Origin: Parabacteroides sp. Marseille-P3160 | GTDB taxonomy: Bacteria; Bacteroidota; Bacteroidia; Bacteroidales; Tannerellaceae | Direction of reading: 5' to 3' | Assembly: GCF_900162725.1 (NCBI RefSeq) | Contig: NZ_LT799418.1 | Coordinates: 1,725,836 to 1,789,835, forward strand | DNA length: 64,000 nucleotides | Part shown: positions 17,824 through 25,007 of the stretch, in pieces | Layout: every line of letters starts with the position of its first letter | Position numbering within the stretch: position 1 is the first letter of the stretch | The notes under the pieces: model-generated | Database searches by the model: none | Seen by the model: only the letters and a program-made list of their open reading frames with translations | Told to the model about the DNA's origin: nothing | Position numbers and translations under genes: made by a program

Positions 17824-17887
17824 GGAAATGCGCTCTTGCGCTCAGGTTTGCAACAGTACAGGACGTGGCCGCTGCACTTGTTTATAT

Positions 17888-17956
17888 TTATTTTTCAACC
17901 CCCCCAGGGGTCATTGTCAATGCCCAGGTATAATATGCAATATTTTTTGCACTCAT
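17888..17956 (-). CDS. Candidate threonine-operon leader peptide (22 residues)
   Basis: A short reverse-strand frame begins at ATG 17956 and ends with TAA at 17888-17890. Its middle reads YYTWALTMTPGG, giving three Thr codons (ACC, ACA, ACC) in seven positions. It sits 27 bases below a candidate -7 box and is followed by a terminator hairpin before thrA, the classic attenuation layout. Threonine starvation would stall the ribosome at the ACC/ACA codons and prevent the terminator from forming. Thr density is lower than in E. coli thrL, and Tyr, Trp and Met codons are also present, so the sensed amino acid is inferred. Confidence 0.6.
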   Translation of the reverse strand: MSAKNIAYYTWALTMTPGGVEK

Positions 17957-17982
17957 TATTTCTATCTTTCTAAATGTGGGGA

Positions 17983-17990
17983 CAATATTA
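17983..17990 (-). promoter_or_regulatory. Candidate -7 box of the threonine operon
   Basis: Reverse strand TAATATTG, 7/8 to TAnnTTTG, with an ATTG 18 bases further upstream as a possible -33 element. It lies 26 bases above the leader ATG at 17956. Confidence 0.42.
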
Positions 17991-18174
17991 CATATTATTT
18001 TTCAAAATCAATCGTATTTGCCGGAAAATAATCCCCATGAGTGTCTTTTCTCTCCCGTTTGTTAGTCATTAATTCTTAAGATTCCGGGCTGTCCGTACGC
18101 TCTTTTTCATGCAATACGCGCAAGAGATTGGCAAATGATGCTTGAGGCGATCGGCTTTCGGTATATCCGGTTGA

Positions 18175-18262
18175 GTGTTTGACGGCTGTAGAACACGTGT
18201 TCTATAGCCGTCAAACAGGTGTTTTACAGCTGTGAAACACCTGTTCTATAGCTATCAAACAC
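18175..18262. repeat. Array of four 22-bp palindromic units
   Basis: Four contiguous 22-base units start at 18175, 18197, 18219 and 18241. Each is an imperfect palindrome of the form GTGTT-N5-GC-N5-AACAC (the last starts CTGTT, the second ends AACAG). Neighbouring units are also near reverse complements of one another: 18180-18213 is a 34-base palindrome with one mismatched pair. The array lies between the divergent thrA and cutC promoters in an otherwise empty region (18000-18330). Confidence 0.85.
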
Positions 18263-18337
18263 TAATTTGGGTTCGGTGAAGCATGATATTGAGTGTACAT
18301 CTATCTGAAAGACAGTATAGGAAAGCTTTATTTTTCC

Positions 18338-18345
18338 TATTTTTG
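18338..18345 (+). promoter_or_regulatory. -7 promoter box (TATTTTTG) of cutC
   Basis: Exact TAnnTTTG match 16 bases upstream of the ATG at 18362. The short distance leaves a leader of only about ten bases, so the second ATG at 18368 is also possible. Confidence 0.55.
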
Positions 18346-18361
18346 TTTCGTCAAAAATTAA

Positions 18362-19123
18362 ATGAAGATGAGCGAAACAAACCGGGTTATTGAAATATGC
18401 GCCAATTCGGCGCAGAGTTGTGTAGAGGCGGAGGCCGGAGGAGCCCGCAGAGTGGAATTGTGCGCCGGCATTCCCGAGGGCGGAACTACCCCTTCCTGCG
18501 GTGAGATCCGGACGGCGCAGGAGTTGACGGCTTCCATCGACATCAACATAATTATCCGTCCCCGCGGGGGGGATTTCCTATATACCGGGGCGGAGATCCG
18601 GTCGATGTTGCTGGATATCGAACTGGCGAAAGAGCTGAAGGTGCATGGGGTTGTTTTCGGTTGCCTGACGGAAACGGGGGATATCGACGTTCCCTTGCTT
18701 CACCGGCTTGTTGCGGCCGCCCGCCCGTTGTCGGTAACGTTTCACCGGGCTTTCGACGTCTGCCGCGATCCTTTCGTCGCTTTGGAACAAATCATTGGTG
18801 CGGGATGCGACCGGATTCTGACTTCCGGGCAGCAGTCGGATGCCGTGAAGGGGATTCCCTTGATTGCCGAGCTTGTCAGGAGGGCGGCCGGGCGGATCAT
18901 TATTATGCCGGGTTGCGGCGTAAGGGAAGAGAATATTGCGCAGATAGAGGCGGCAACCGGGGCGACGGAGTTTCATTCTTCGGCCCGGAACATTGTCCGG
19001 AGCCGGATGGCTTACCGGAAGGAGGCGGTGCCGATGGGGAGCAGCGCTGTCACTTCCGAGTTCGAAACCATGCAGACCGACCGCCGGAAAGTGGCAGCTC
19101 TATGCAACCGGAAATTTAGTTGA
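18362..19123 (+). CDS. cutC: CutC-family protein
   Basis: This 253-residue cytoplasmic TIM-barrel protein shows the CutC signatures EICANSAQSCVEAEAGGARRVELC near the start, INIIIRPRGGDFLYT, GVVFGCLTETGDIDV and TFHRAFDVCRDPF. CutC was linked to copper tolerance in E. coli, but that role has been questioned, so the biochemical function should be treated as unknown. The barrel ends with the phosphate-binding-like loop IIMPGCGVREENI. GC-rich and core-like. It has its own promoter box; the DUF4954 gene begins 70 bases downstream. Confidence 0.93.
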   Translation: MKMSETNRVIEICANSAQSCVEAEAGGARRVELCAGIPEGGTTPSCGEIRTAQELTASIDINIIIRPRGGDFLYTGAEIRSMLLDIELAKELKVHGVVFGCLTETGDIDVPLLHRLVAAARPLSVTFHRAFDVCRDPFVALEQIIGAGCDRILTSGQQSDAVKGIPLIAELVRRAAGRIIIMPGCGVREENIAQIEAATGATEFHSSARNIVRSRMAYRKEAVPMGSSAVTSEFETMQTDRRKVAALCNRKFS

Positions 19124-19135
19124 CAGAAAAATAAC

Positions 19136-19143
19136 TATCTTAG
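19136..19143 (+). promoter_or_regulatory. Candidate -7 box of the DUF4954 gene
   Basis: TATCTTAG matches TAnnTTTG at 7 of 8 positions, 50 bases upstream of the ATG at 19194. Tentative. Confidence 0.3.
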
Positions 19144-19193
19144 CAACGCATTCTGATTTTATATTATTGATACTCTACATAATCTTTTAACGA

Positions 19194-21173
19194 ATGGAAA
19201 AATATAGGAGTTTACTTCCTCAAGAAATCGAAAAATTAAACCAACAGGGCTGTTCGTCGCGAGATTGGACGGCTGTAAAGGTCCATCCTGAGTTTCATCC
19301 TGAGTTTATACAGCATGTCCGTTTTTCCGGGGAGATCCGGCTGGGTTTTTTCGAGAAGGAATATACGCTGCCCGGCAACTTCGTGCAACATTCGGGTATC
19401 CGGAATGCGACGCTGCATAATTGCCGGATAGGCAATAACGCATTGATTGAAAATGTGCAGAATTATGTTGCCAATTATGAGATCGGAGAGGATGTCCAGA
19501 TCCTGAACATCCAAACGATGTTGGTCGAGGGGCGCACCGGCTTTGGGAACGGAGTGGAAGTTTCCGTCCTGAATGAAACCGGCGGGAGGGAAGTAACCAT
19601 CTATGACGAGTTGTCGGCCCATCTGGCCTATATCCAGTCTTTCTACCGCCACCGCCCGCTGTTGGTGCAGCGGATCAAGGAGATGATCCAGGCCTATGTG
19701 GAATCCCATACCTCTGATAGAGGAACGGTGGGAAAGCAGGTACGGATTGTCAATACAGGAATGATCCGGAATGTACGGATCGGGGATTTCGCCGTGATCG
19801 AAGGGGCGGGAATGCTGGAGAACGGAAGCATTAACAGCAACGCCTTCGATCCGGTACATGTCGGGCAGGGGGTTATCGCCGGAGATTTTATCCTTAGCTC
19901 CGGTTCCCATGTGGAGGACGGGACGATGTTGAAGCGCTGCTTTGTCGGTCAGGCTTGCCATCTGGGGCATGCCTATTCGGCCACTGACTCCCTTTTCTTC
20001 AGCAATTGCCAGGGAGAGAACGGGGAGGCCTGTGCGATTTTTGCCGGGCCTTATACCGTGACGCATCATAAATCCACTTTGCTGATTGCCGGCATGTTCT
20101 CCTTCATGAACGCCGGCTCCGGATCCAACCAGAGCAACCATATGTACAAACTGGGCCCGATTCACCAGGGAGTGGTGGAACGGGGGGCAAAGACCACGAG
20201 TGATTCCTATATTCTCTGGCCGGCCAAGATCGGCGCCTTTTCCCTGATCATGGGGCGGCACTACCACCATTCCGACACGTCGGACCTGCCTTTTTCCTAT
20301 CTGATAGAGAAGCGGGACGAATCCGTACTGATTCCCGGAATCAATCTGCGGAGCGTCGGTACGATCCGGGATGCGCAAAAGTTCCCGAAGCGGGACAAGC
20401 GAAAGGATCCGCATCTGCTTGACCAGATTAATTTCAATCTGCTCAGCCCCTATACCATACAGAAAATGTTCCGTGCGATCGGTATCCTAAAGGAACTGCA
20501 ACAGACTTGCGGGGAGGCTTCGGATACTTATACCTACCAGAGTTGCAAGATTAAAAGCACCTCGCTGAAGCAAGGCTTGCAACTTTATGAGTTGGCCATT
20601 CATAAGTTCCTGGGAAACTCCATTGTTTCCCGCCTGACGAATTGCCCCTGCCGGACGGAGGAGGAGATCAGGGATTGTCTGCGGCCGGATACGGAGGTAG
20701 GGGCGTCCGACTGGTGCGATCTGGCCGGATTGCTGGCGCCGCGGACAGAGATAGACCGCCTGATCGGGGCGATCGAATCCGGTACAATCCGGGAGGTGGA
20801 AGCGATCCAGCCTGTTTTCGAAACCTTGCACCGGGAGTATTATTCCCTGGAGTGGACGTGGGCATGGGAGAAGATCCAATCTTTCTATCATACTTCCCTG
20901 GAAACCATCACTAAAGAGGATATCATCCGGATCGTGCGGCAGTGGAAGGAGGCGGTGGTTTTGCTGGACAGGATGATTTACGAGCATACCAAAAAAGAAT
21001 TTTCACTCTCTTCGCGCATCAGCTTCGGCGTGGATGGTAGCCGGGAGGATCAGATCACGGATTTCGAGCAGGTACGCGGCGTTTTTGAAAAGAACAGTTT
21101 CGTAGAAAGCGTATTGCTCCATATCCGCAAAAAAAACACCTTGGGGGACGAACTCATCGCGCGGCTCGGTTAG
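19194..21173 (+). CDS. DUF4954 family protein with left-handed beta-helix repeats
   Basis: The 659-residue protein has no signal peptide. Residues about 45-300 carry many loose hexapeptide-like repeats ([LIV]GxxxxI style: GIRNATLHNCRIGNNALIEN, IGDFAVIEGAGMLENG), typical of left-handed beta-helix acyltransferases and nucleotidyltransferases. FAGPYTVTHHKSTLLIAGMF contains a His pair like a LbH active site. The C-terminal 250 residues are helical. I recall it as DUF4954, common in Bacteroides and relatives, without a proven reaction. Cytoplasmic location is inferred. It probably has its own transcript between cutC and the NEW3/ABC operon. Confidence 0.85.
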   Translation: MEKYRSLLPQEIEKLNQQGCSSRDWTAVKVHPEFHPEFIQHVRFSGEIRLGFFEKEYTLPGNFVQHSGIRNATLHNCRIGNNALIENVQNYVANYEIGEDVQILNIQTMLVEGRTGFGNGVEVSVLNETGGREVTIYDELSAHLAYIQSFYRHRPLLVQRIKEMIQAYVESHTSDRGTVGKQVRIVNTGMIRNVRIGDFAVIEGAGMLENGSINSNAFDPVHVGQGVIAGDFILSSGSHVEDGTMLKRCFVGQACHLGHAYSATDSLFFSNCQGENGEACAIFAGPYTVTHHKSTLLIAGMFSFMNAGSGSNQSNHMYKLGPIHQGVVERGAKTTSDSYILWPAKIGAFSLIMGRHYHHSDTSDLPFSYLIEKRDESVLIPGINLRSVGTIRDAQKFPKRDKRKDPHLLDQINFNLLSPYTIQKMFRAIGILKELQQTCGEASDTYTYQSCKIKSTSLKQGLQLYELAIHKFLGNSIVSRLTNCPCRTEEEIRDCLRPDTEVGASDWCDLAGLLAPRTEIDRLIGAIESGTIREVEAIQPVFETLHREYYSLEWTWAWEKIQSFYHTSLETITKEDIIRIVRQWKEAVVLLDRMIYEHTKKEFSLSSRISFGVDGSREDQITDFEQVRGVFEKNSFVESVLLHIRKKNTLGDELIARLG

Positions 21174-21228
21174 TTTAACATTTGTCTTTTTTTTGTGATT
21201 TTTAATAATGTGTAATACTGTAAGTCTT

Positions 21229-21236
21229 TAGTTTTG
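21229..21236 (+). promoter_or_regulatory. -7 promoter box (TAGTTTTG) of the NEW3/ABC operon
   Basis: Exact TAnnTTTG match. It overlaps the TTG at 21234 that would open the longest frame, so translation must begin downstream. The ATG at 21282 lies 46 bases away. Confidence 0.6.
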
Positions 21237-21268
21237 CACTTCGTATTGATAATCATTTTAAAATTAAT

Positions 21269-21274
21269 GGAGGG
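21269..21274 (+). promoter_or_regulatory. Shine-Dalgarno-like GGAGGG before the NEW3 protein
   Basis: GGAGGG lies 7 bases upstream of the ATG at 21282. Such purine motifs are rare in this phylum, so it supports that start over the ATGs at 21267 and 21288. Confidence 0.5.
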
Positions 21275-21281
21275 TTTTTTT

Positions 21282-22433
21282 ATGACAATGCGTACTTATT
21301 CTTTAACCTTGTTCTTTGCCTTATTCTTGGGATGGCTTCCCATTAAATCTTTTTCACAGGACTCCATACGAGGAGTCGCCTTGTATACTCCCTATACCGA
21401 GATTGCTGTTCCTCCCGGGGAGTCGATCGACTATAGCATCGATCTTATTAATCACAGCCAAACAACCAAAAACGCCCGTCTCTCCGTTTCCGGCTTACCG
21501 GGCAGTTGGAAACATGAGATGAAGGCGGGAAACTGGACAATCAACCGTCTTTCCGTATTGCCCGGCGAAAAGAAGACTTTTTCCCTGAAAGTGGAAGTCC
21601 CCCTCAAAGTCAACAAAGGGAGATATCACTTCACCGTTTCTGCCGGAGGATTGGGCAGCCTTCCCTTAGCCATCGTCGTTTCCGAACAGGGAACGTACCA
21701 AACCGAATTTACGACTAACCAGCCGAACATGGAGGGGAACTCGAAGTCGACCTTTACCTTCAATGCGGCATTGAAGAACAGTACGGCCGAAAAGCAACTT
21801 TATGCCCTGCTTGCCAATGCGCCCCGCGGCTGGAATGCGGTTTTCAAAGCCGATTACAAACAGGCGACTTCCGCACAGGTCGAACCTAATGCAACGGCCA
21901 ATATTTCGGTCGATATCACTCCGCCCGTCAACGTGGCTGCCGGATCATACAAGATACCGGTACGCGCGACAACCGGCTCTACTTCCGCCGACTTGGAACT
22001 GGAAGTGGTGATCACCGGTTCTTACCAGATGGAGCTGACTACCCCGACGGGCTTGCTAAGTGCGGATATTACCGTCGGAAGTACTAAAAAGATAGATCTG
22101 GAAGTGAAGAATGCCGGTTCGGCCGAGCTGAAGGACGTGCAGTTGACTTCTACCAAGCCGGTGGACTGGGAGGTAACCTTCGAACCGGCTAAGATCGACC
22201 GGGTGAAAGCCGGGGAAAGCGTGCCGGTCGTAGCCACCGTGAAAGCCTCGAAGAAGGCGCTTCCGGGCGATTATGTCGTAAAAATGGAATCCAAAACGCC
22301 GGAAGTCGCTTCGGCCGCCGAATTTCGCGTCGCTGTCAAGACGTCGATGTTGTGGGGTTGGTTAGGGGTTGCTCTGATCTTAGGCGTATTGGGAGGCATC
22401 TACTATTTATTCCGCAAATACGGAAGGAGGTAA
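21282..22433 (+). CDS. NEW3-domain exported membrane protein, partner of ABC transporter
   Basis: This 383-residue protein has a Sec signal (MTMRTYSLTLFFALFLGWLP...FSQ), three Ig-like beta-sandwich repeats and a C-terminal transmembrane helix ending in a basic tail (LLVALILGVLGG-like segment, then FRKYGRR). NEW3 features are seen in VPPGESIDYSIDLINHS, RLSVLPGEKKTFSLKVEVP and VAAGSYKIPVRATTGS. NEW3 proteins are commonly encoded beside ABC-2 transporters; the domain faces the periplasm. The start at 21282 is chosen from the signal peptide and a GGAGGG 7 bases upstream. The ATPase gene starts 4 bases after its stop, so the three genes form an operon. The substrate is unknown. Confidence 0.88.
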   Translation: MTMRTYSLTLFFALFLGWLPIKSFSQDSIRGVALYTPYTEIAVPPGESIDYSIDLINHSQTTKNARLSVSGLPGSWKHEMKAGNWTINRLSVLPGEKKTFSLKVEVPLKVNKGRYHFTVSAGGLGSLPLAIVVSEQGTYQTEFTTNQPNMEGNSKSTFTFNAALKNSTAEKQLYALLANAPRGWNAVFKADYKQATSAQVEPNATANISVDITPPVNVAAGSYKIPVRATTGSTSADLELEVVITGSYQMELTTPTGLLSADITVGSTKKIDLEVKNAGSAELKDVQLTSTKPVDWEVTFEPAKIDRVKAGESVPVVATVKASKKALPGDYVVKMESKTPEVASAAEFRVAVKTSMLWGWLGVALILGVLGGIYYLFRKYGRR

Positions 22434-22437
22434 GTCG

Positions 22438-23178
22438 ATGGGGGCGTCTATTATTGAGCTTATCGATTTAACCAAGAAATACGGTGATTTTACCGCTGTG
22501 GATCAGGTGAATCTAAGCATCGGTAAAGGAGAAATCTTCGGATTGCTGGGCCCTAACGGTGCGGGGAAATCAACGACCATTCTGATGATGCTCGGGCTGA
22601 CGGAACCGACTTCCGGCAGGGTGACCGTTTGCGGAATCAACTCGACTACCCACCCGGTGGATGTCAAGCGGAAAGTCGGTTATTTGCCCGAGGATGTCGG
22701 TTTCTATGACGACATGACCGGACTGGAAAACCTGGTCTATACGGCTGAAATCAATGGATTTTCCAGGAAAGAAGCGAAAGAAAATGCGCAGGAGCTCCTC
22801 GACCGTGTCGGATTGGGGAACGAAGTGGCGAAGAAAACCGGCAAATATTCCCGCGGTATGCGACAACGTCTCGGGTTGGCGGATGTCTTGATAAAGAAAC
22901 CGGAGGTGATCATCCTGGATGAACCGACTTCAGGTATCGACCCTTCCGGCGTGCGCGATTTCATGGATCTGATTCACCGCTTAAGCAAGGAGGAGGGGTT
23001 GACGGTTCTTTTTTCTTCCCACCATTTGAATCAGGTACAGCAGGTCTGCGATCGCGTCGGATTGTTCAAAAAGGGCAAGCTGCTCGCTGATATTGCATTG
23101 AATGATTTGCATAAAGATGAACATGGATTGGATGAGATCTACAGCCAATATTATGAGGAAGGAGGGGAGAAAGCATGA
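22438..23178 (+). CDS. ABC transporter ATP-binding protein
   Basis: This 246-residue ATPase has Walker A in LLGPNGAGKSTTILMMLG, the Q-loop region in GYLPEDVGFYDDMTG, a signature motif YSRGMRQRLGLADVL and Walker B in EVIILDEPTSGIDPSG, with a switch His in LFSSHHLNQV. It is of the CcmA/NosF type that pairs with ABC-2 permeases. Its last codons overlap the permease start by 4 bases (ATGA), a sign of coupled translation. It energises export of an unknown substrate, together with the NEW3 protein and the permease. Confidence 0.96.
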   Translation: MGASIIELIDLTKKYGDFTAVDQVNLSIGKGEIFGLLGPNGAGKSTTILMMLGLTEPTSGRVTVCGINSTTHPVDVKRKVGYLPEDVGFYDDMTGLENLVYTAEINGFSRKEAKENAQELLDRVGLGNEVAKKTGKYSRGMRQRLGLADVLIKKPEVIILDEPTSGIDPSGVRDFMDLIHRLSKEEGLTVLFSSHHLNQVQQVCDRVGLFKKGKLLADIALNDLHKDEHGLDEIYSQYYEEGGEKA

Positions 23179-24140
23179 ATAAAACAGGGACCATTCATCC
23201 GTTCTGGGTGATTGTAAGTAAAGAAATCTCGGATTCCATAAAGAGTTGGCGATTTCTTATTTTGGGAATTATCATCGCCTTAACCTGCCTGGGTTCCTTG
23301 TATACCGCCCTGACGAATATCGGGCAGGCGATTAAACCGGACGATCCCGACGGTTCGTTCCTTTTCCTGAAACTGTTTACCGTATCCGACGGGACGCTGC
23401 CTTCTTTCGTCATCTTCATCAGTTTTCTGGGACCTCTTTTGGGGATCGCCCTGGGATTCGACGCGATTAATTCGGAACAGAACAGGGGGACGTTGAGCCG
23501 GATTCTTTCCCAGCCCATTCCGCGGGATTATCTGATCAATGCGAAGTTTGTGGCCTCTCTGATCGTGATTTCCATTCTGTTATTCTCGCTGGGATTTCTG
23601 GTAATGGGATTCGGACTGATAGCCATAGGTATTCCTCCTACGGTAGGGGAGTTTATGCGCATTGTCTTCTTTTTGATTATCAGTATGTTTTATGTTGCTT
23701 TCTGGCTGAGCCTTTCTATCTTCTTTTCCATACGGTTCCGGCAGGCGGCGACTTCGGCCCTGGCTTGCATTGCCATCTGGTTGTTTTTTAGCATTTTTTA
23801 TACGATGATCATCAATCTGATCGGGAAGGCGCTCAGCCCGTCCGAAATGGCGACTCCGGCGCAGGTAATGCATTACCAGAGCCTGATGCTCGGATTGATG
23901 CGGATCTCTCCGGCAGAGCTATTCAACGAGGCGACGACTACGCTCTTGATGCCTTCGGTGCGTAGTTTAGGTCCTCTCACGATGGAGCAGGTTTACGGAG
24001 CCATTCCGAGTCCGTTGCCTTTGGGACAGAGTTTGCTGGTCGTTTGGCCGCAATGGACCTGCCTGATTGCGGCGACGCTGGTTTGCTTCGGTCTGTCTTA
24101 CGTCTCTTTCATGAAAAGGGAAATCCGTCCGAGGGGATAA
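23175..24140 (+). CDS. ABC-2 type permease (NosY-like)
   Basis: The 321-residue protein has about six transmembrane segments and the ABC-2/NosY layout: an N-terminal helix (FLILGIIIALTCLGSLYTAL), a large periplasmic loop, then ALGFDAINSEQNRGTLSRIL, the coupling region typical of this family. The C-terminus reads SFMKREIRPRG. Its last 30 or so bases (24107-24139) are repeated with two changes at 32312-32344, where the frame would end IRPRE and stop. The gene is the last host gene before the AT-rich island, and the duplication makes it the probable insertion point. Confidence 0.93.
   Translation: MNKTGTIHPFWVIVSKEISDSIKSWRFLILGIIIALTCLGSLYTALTNIGQAIKPDDPDGSFLFLKLFTVSDGTLPSFVIFISFLGPLLGIALGFDAINSEQNRGTLSRILSQPIPRDYLINAKFVASLIVISILLFSLGFLVMGFGLIAIGIPPTVGEFMRIVFFLIISMFYVAFWLSLSIFFSIRFRQAATSALACIAIWLFFSIFYTMIINLIGKALSPSEMATPAQVMHYQSLMLGLMRISPAELFNEATTTLLMPSVRSLGPLTMEQVYGAIPSPLPLGQSLLVVWPQWTCLIAATLVCFGLSYVSFMKREIRPRG
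24107..24139 (+). repeat. Left 33-bp direct repeat bounding the AT-rich island
   Basis: Coincides with the final codons of the ABC permease gene. It matches 32312-32344 at 31 of 33 positions in the same orientation. The 8.2 kb between the copies differs in base composition and gene content from both sides. Confidence 0.85.
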
Positions 24141-24175
24141 AAATATATAGATGCGAATTATTAACATTTATGGCA

Positions 24176-24208
24176 AACGCCGAACAGCAAGAATTACTGT
24201 TCGGCGTT
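24176..24208 (+). terminator. Hairpin terminator after the NEW3/ABC operon
   Basis: A perfect 12-bp stem AACGCCGAACAG/CTGTTCGGCGTT (24176-24187 with 24197-24208) with a 9-base loop, 35 bases after the permease stop. The tail (ATTGTTAGG) is poor in T, so it may act as a 3'-end stabiliser or a weak terminator. Confidence 0.65.
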
Positions 24209-24695
24209 ATTGTTAGGGCTTACCAGATTAAATATCGTGAATGCGCTAATCCCCAATATTGTCATGTAAGGGTGTCGGTTGTTCTTAATTAATTGAAATG
24301 GAAAAGAAATGTTTTTTACTTCGTTTTTTTCTTCTTGTATGCGATGGTATCATGTGATTTCATCCATACGATGAGAATTTAGCAAGCGTTAAGTACTGGA
24401 ATCTCTGTAAAGTCCGATGAAATTTATATAATATTGATATTTGGAAAGCTGAAACAATAGCACAAACCTTCTCCTATGGAATATTAAACTTTTTATATGA
24501 TGCAAATTCAGGTAAATCAATAAAAATATTCTTCCTTTTTCCTATTAAGTGGTACTTATGGAATGTAACAAAAAAGTAACTGTATGCTTGTTCTATTGTA
24601 ATATGTAAATGTTTTCTTTGTTATCGAAGAAAGTTACTCTTACTTTTTTTTAGACTAGTGTTTATTAGTGCTTAATAAATCGTATAGTACTAATT
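24209..24695. other. AT-rich spacer at the left end of the island, with a possible peptide-gene remnant
   Basis: No convincing gene. An 18-base stretch (TTCTTAATTAATTGAAAT at 24282-24299) is identical to the end of the exported-peptide gene and its 3' flank (26611-26628). Just before it the frame reads CKGVGCS followed by TAA, while a neighbouring frame reads YRECANPQYC, so this may be the frameshifted 3' end of a second cysteine-rich precursor. The rest (24300-24695) is AT-rich and without visible structure. Confidence 0.4.
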
Positions 24696-25007
24696 ATGAT
24701 GAATTTATTCTTAAAGAGACAATATGAAAATGTGTTTACCACATTTCTAAATTATTTAGGAGTAAAATATACAGAATCATTCTCCAACAAATTCTATGCG
24801 GAACATCCGCATAAATATAATCTGTATGGGTTGTCCAGCATGTTGTCAGATTATAAAATTGAAAATGCAGGGATACAATGCAATGATAAAAAAAATGCAT
24901 TGTCCGAGATGGAATATCCTTTTATAGCCCATGTAGGAGCAGATTTCTCGGTTGTATATAAGATAATATCCGGAGATGTATATTATATATGGAGAGGAAA
25001 GATTTGA
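24696..25007 (+). pseudogene. C39-like N-terminal domain split by a frameshift from the VKOR gene
   Basis: This 103-residue frame resembles the inactive C39-peptidase-like N-terminus of Bacteroidota VKOR fusion proteins: LNYLGVKYTESFSNKFYAEH, HPHKYNLYGLSSMLSDY and FIAHVGADFSVVYKI. The catalytic QxxxxDCG motif of true C39 peptidases is absent. It stops with TGA at 25005-25007, 19 bases into the VKOR frame. A single added base would join YYIWRGK to DLKVNTDDFCKTWSG, which is the normal continuation of the domain. This is therefore the 5' part of one broken gene, unless -1 frameshifting restores it. No canonical slippery heptamer was found. Confidence 0.75.

Noticed and set aside
18175-18262. CRISPR array
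   Set aside because: The four 22-base units are contiguous palindromes without spacers, and no cas gene is near.
24044-24292. 82-residue open frame overlapping the end of the ABC permease
   Set aside because: It lies out of frame within the permease and runs through a terminator hairpin. Only its last part may overlap a decayed peptide gene.
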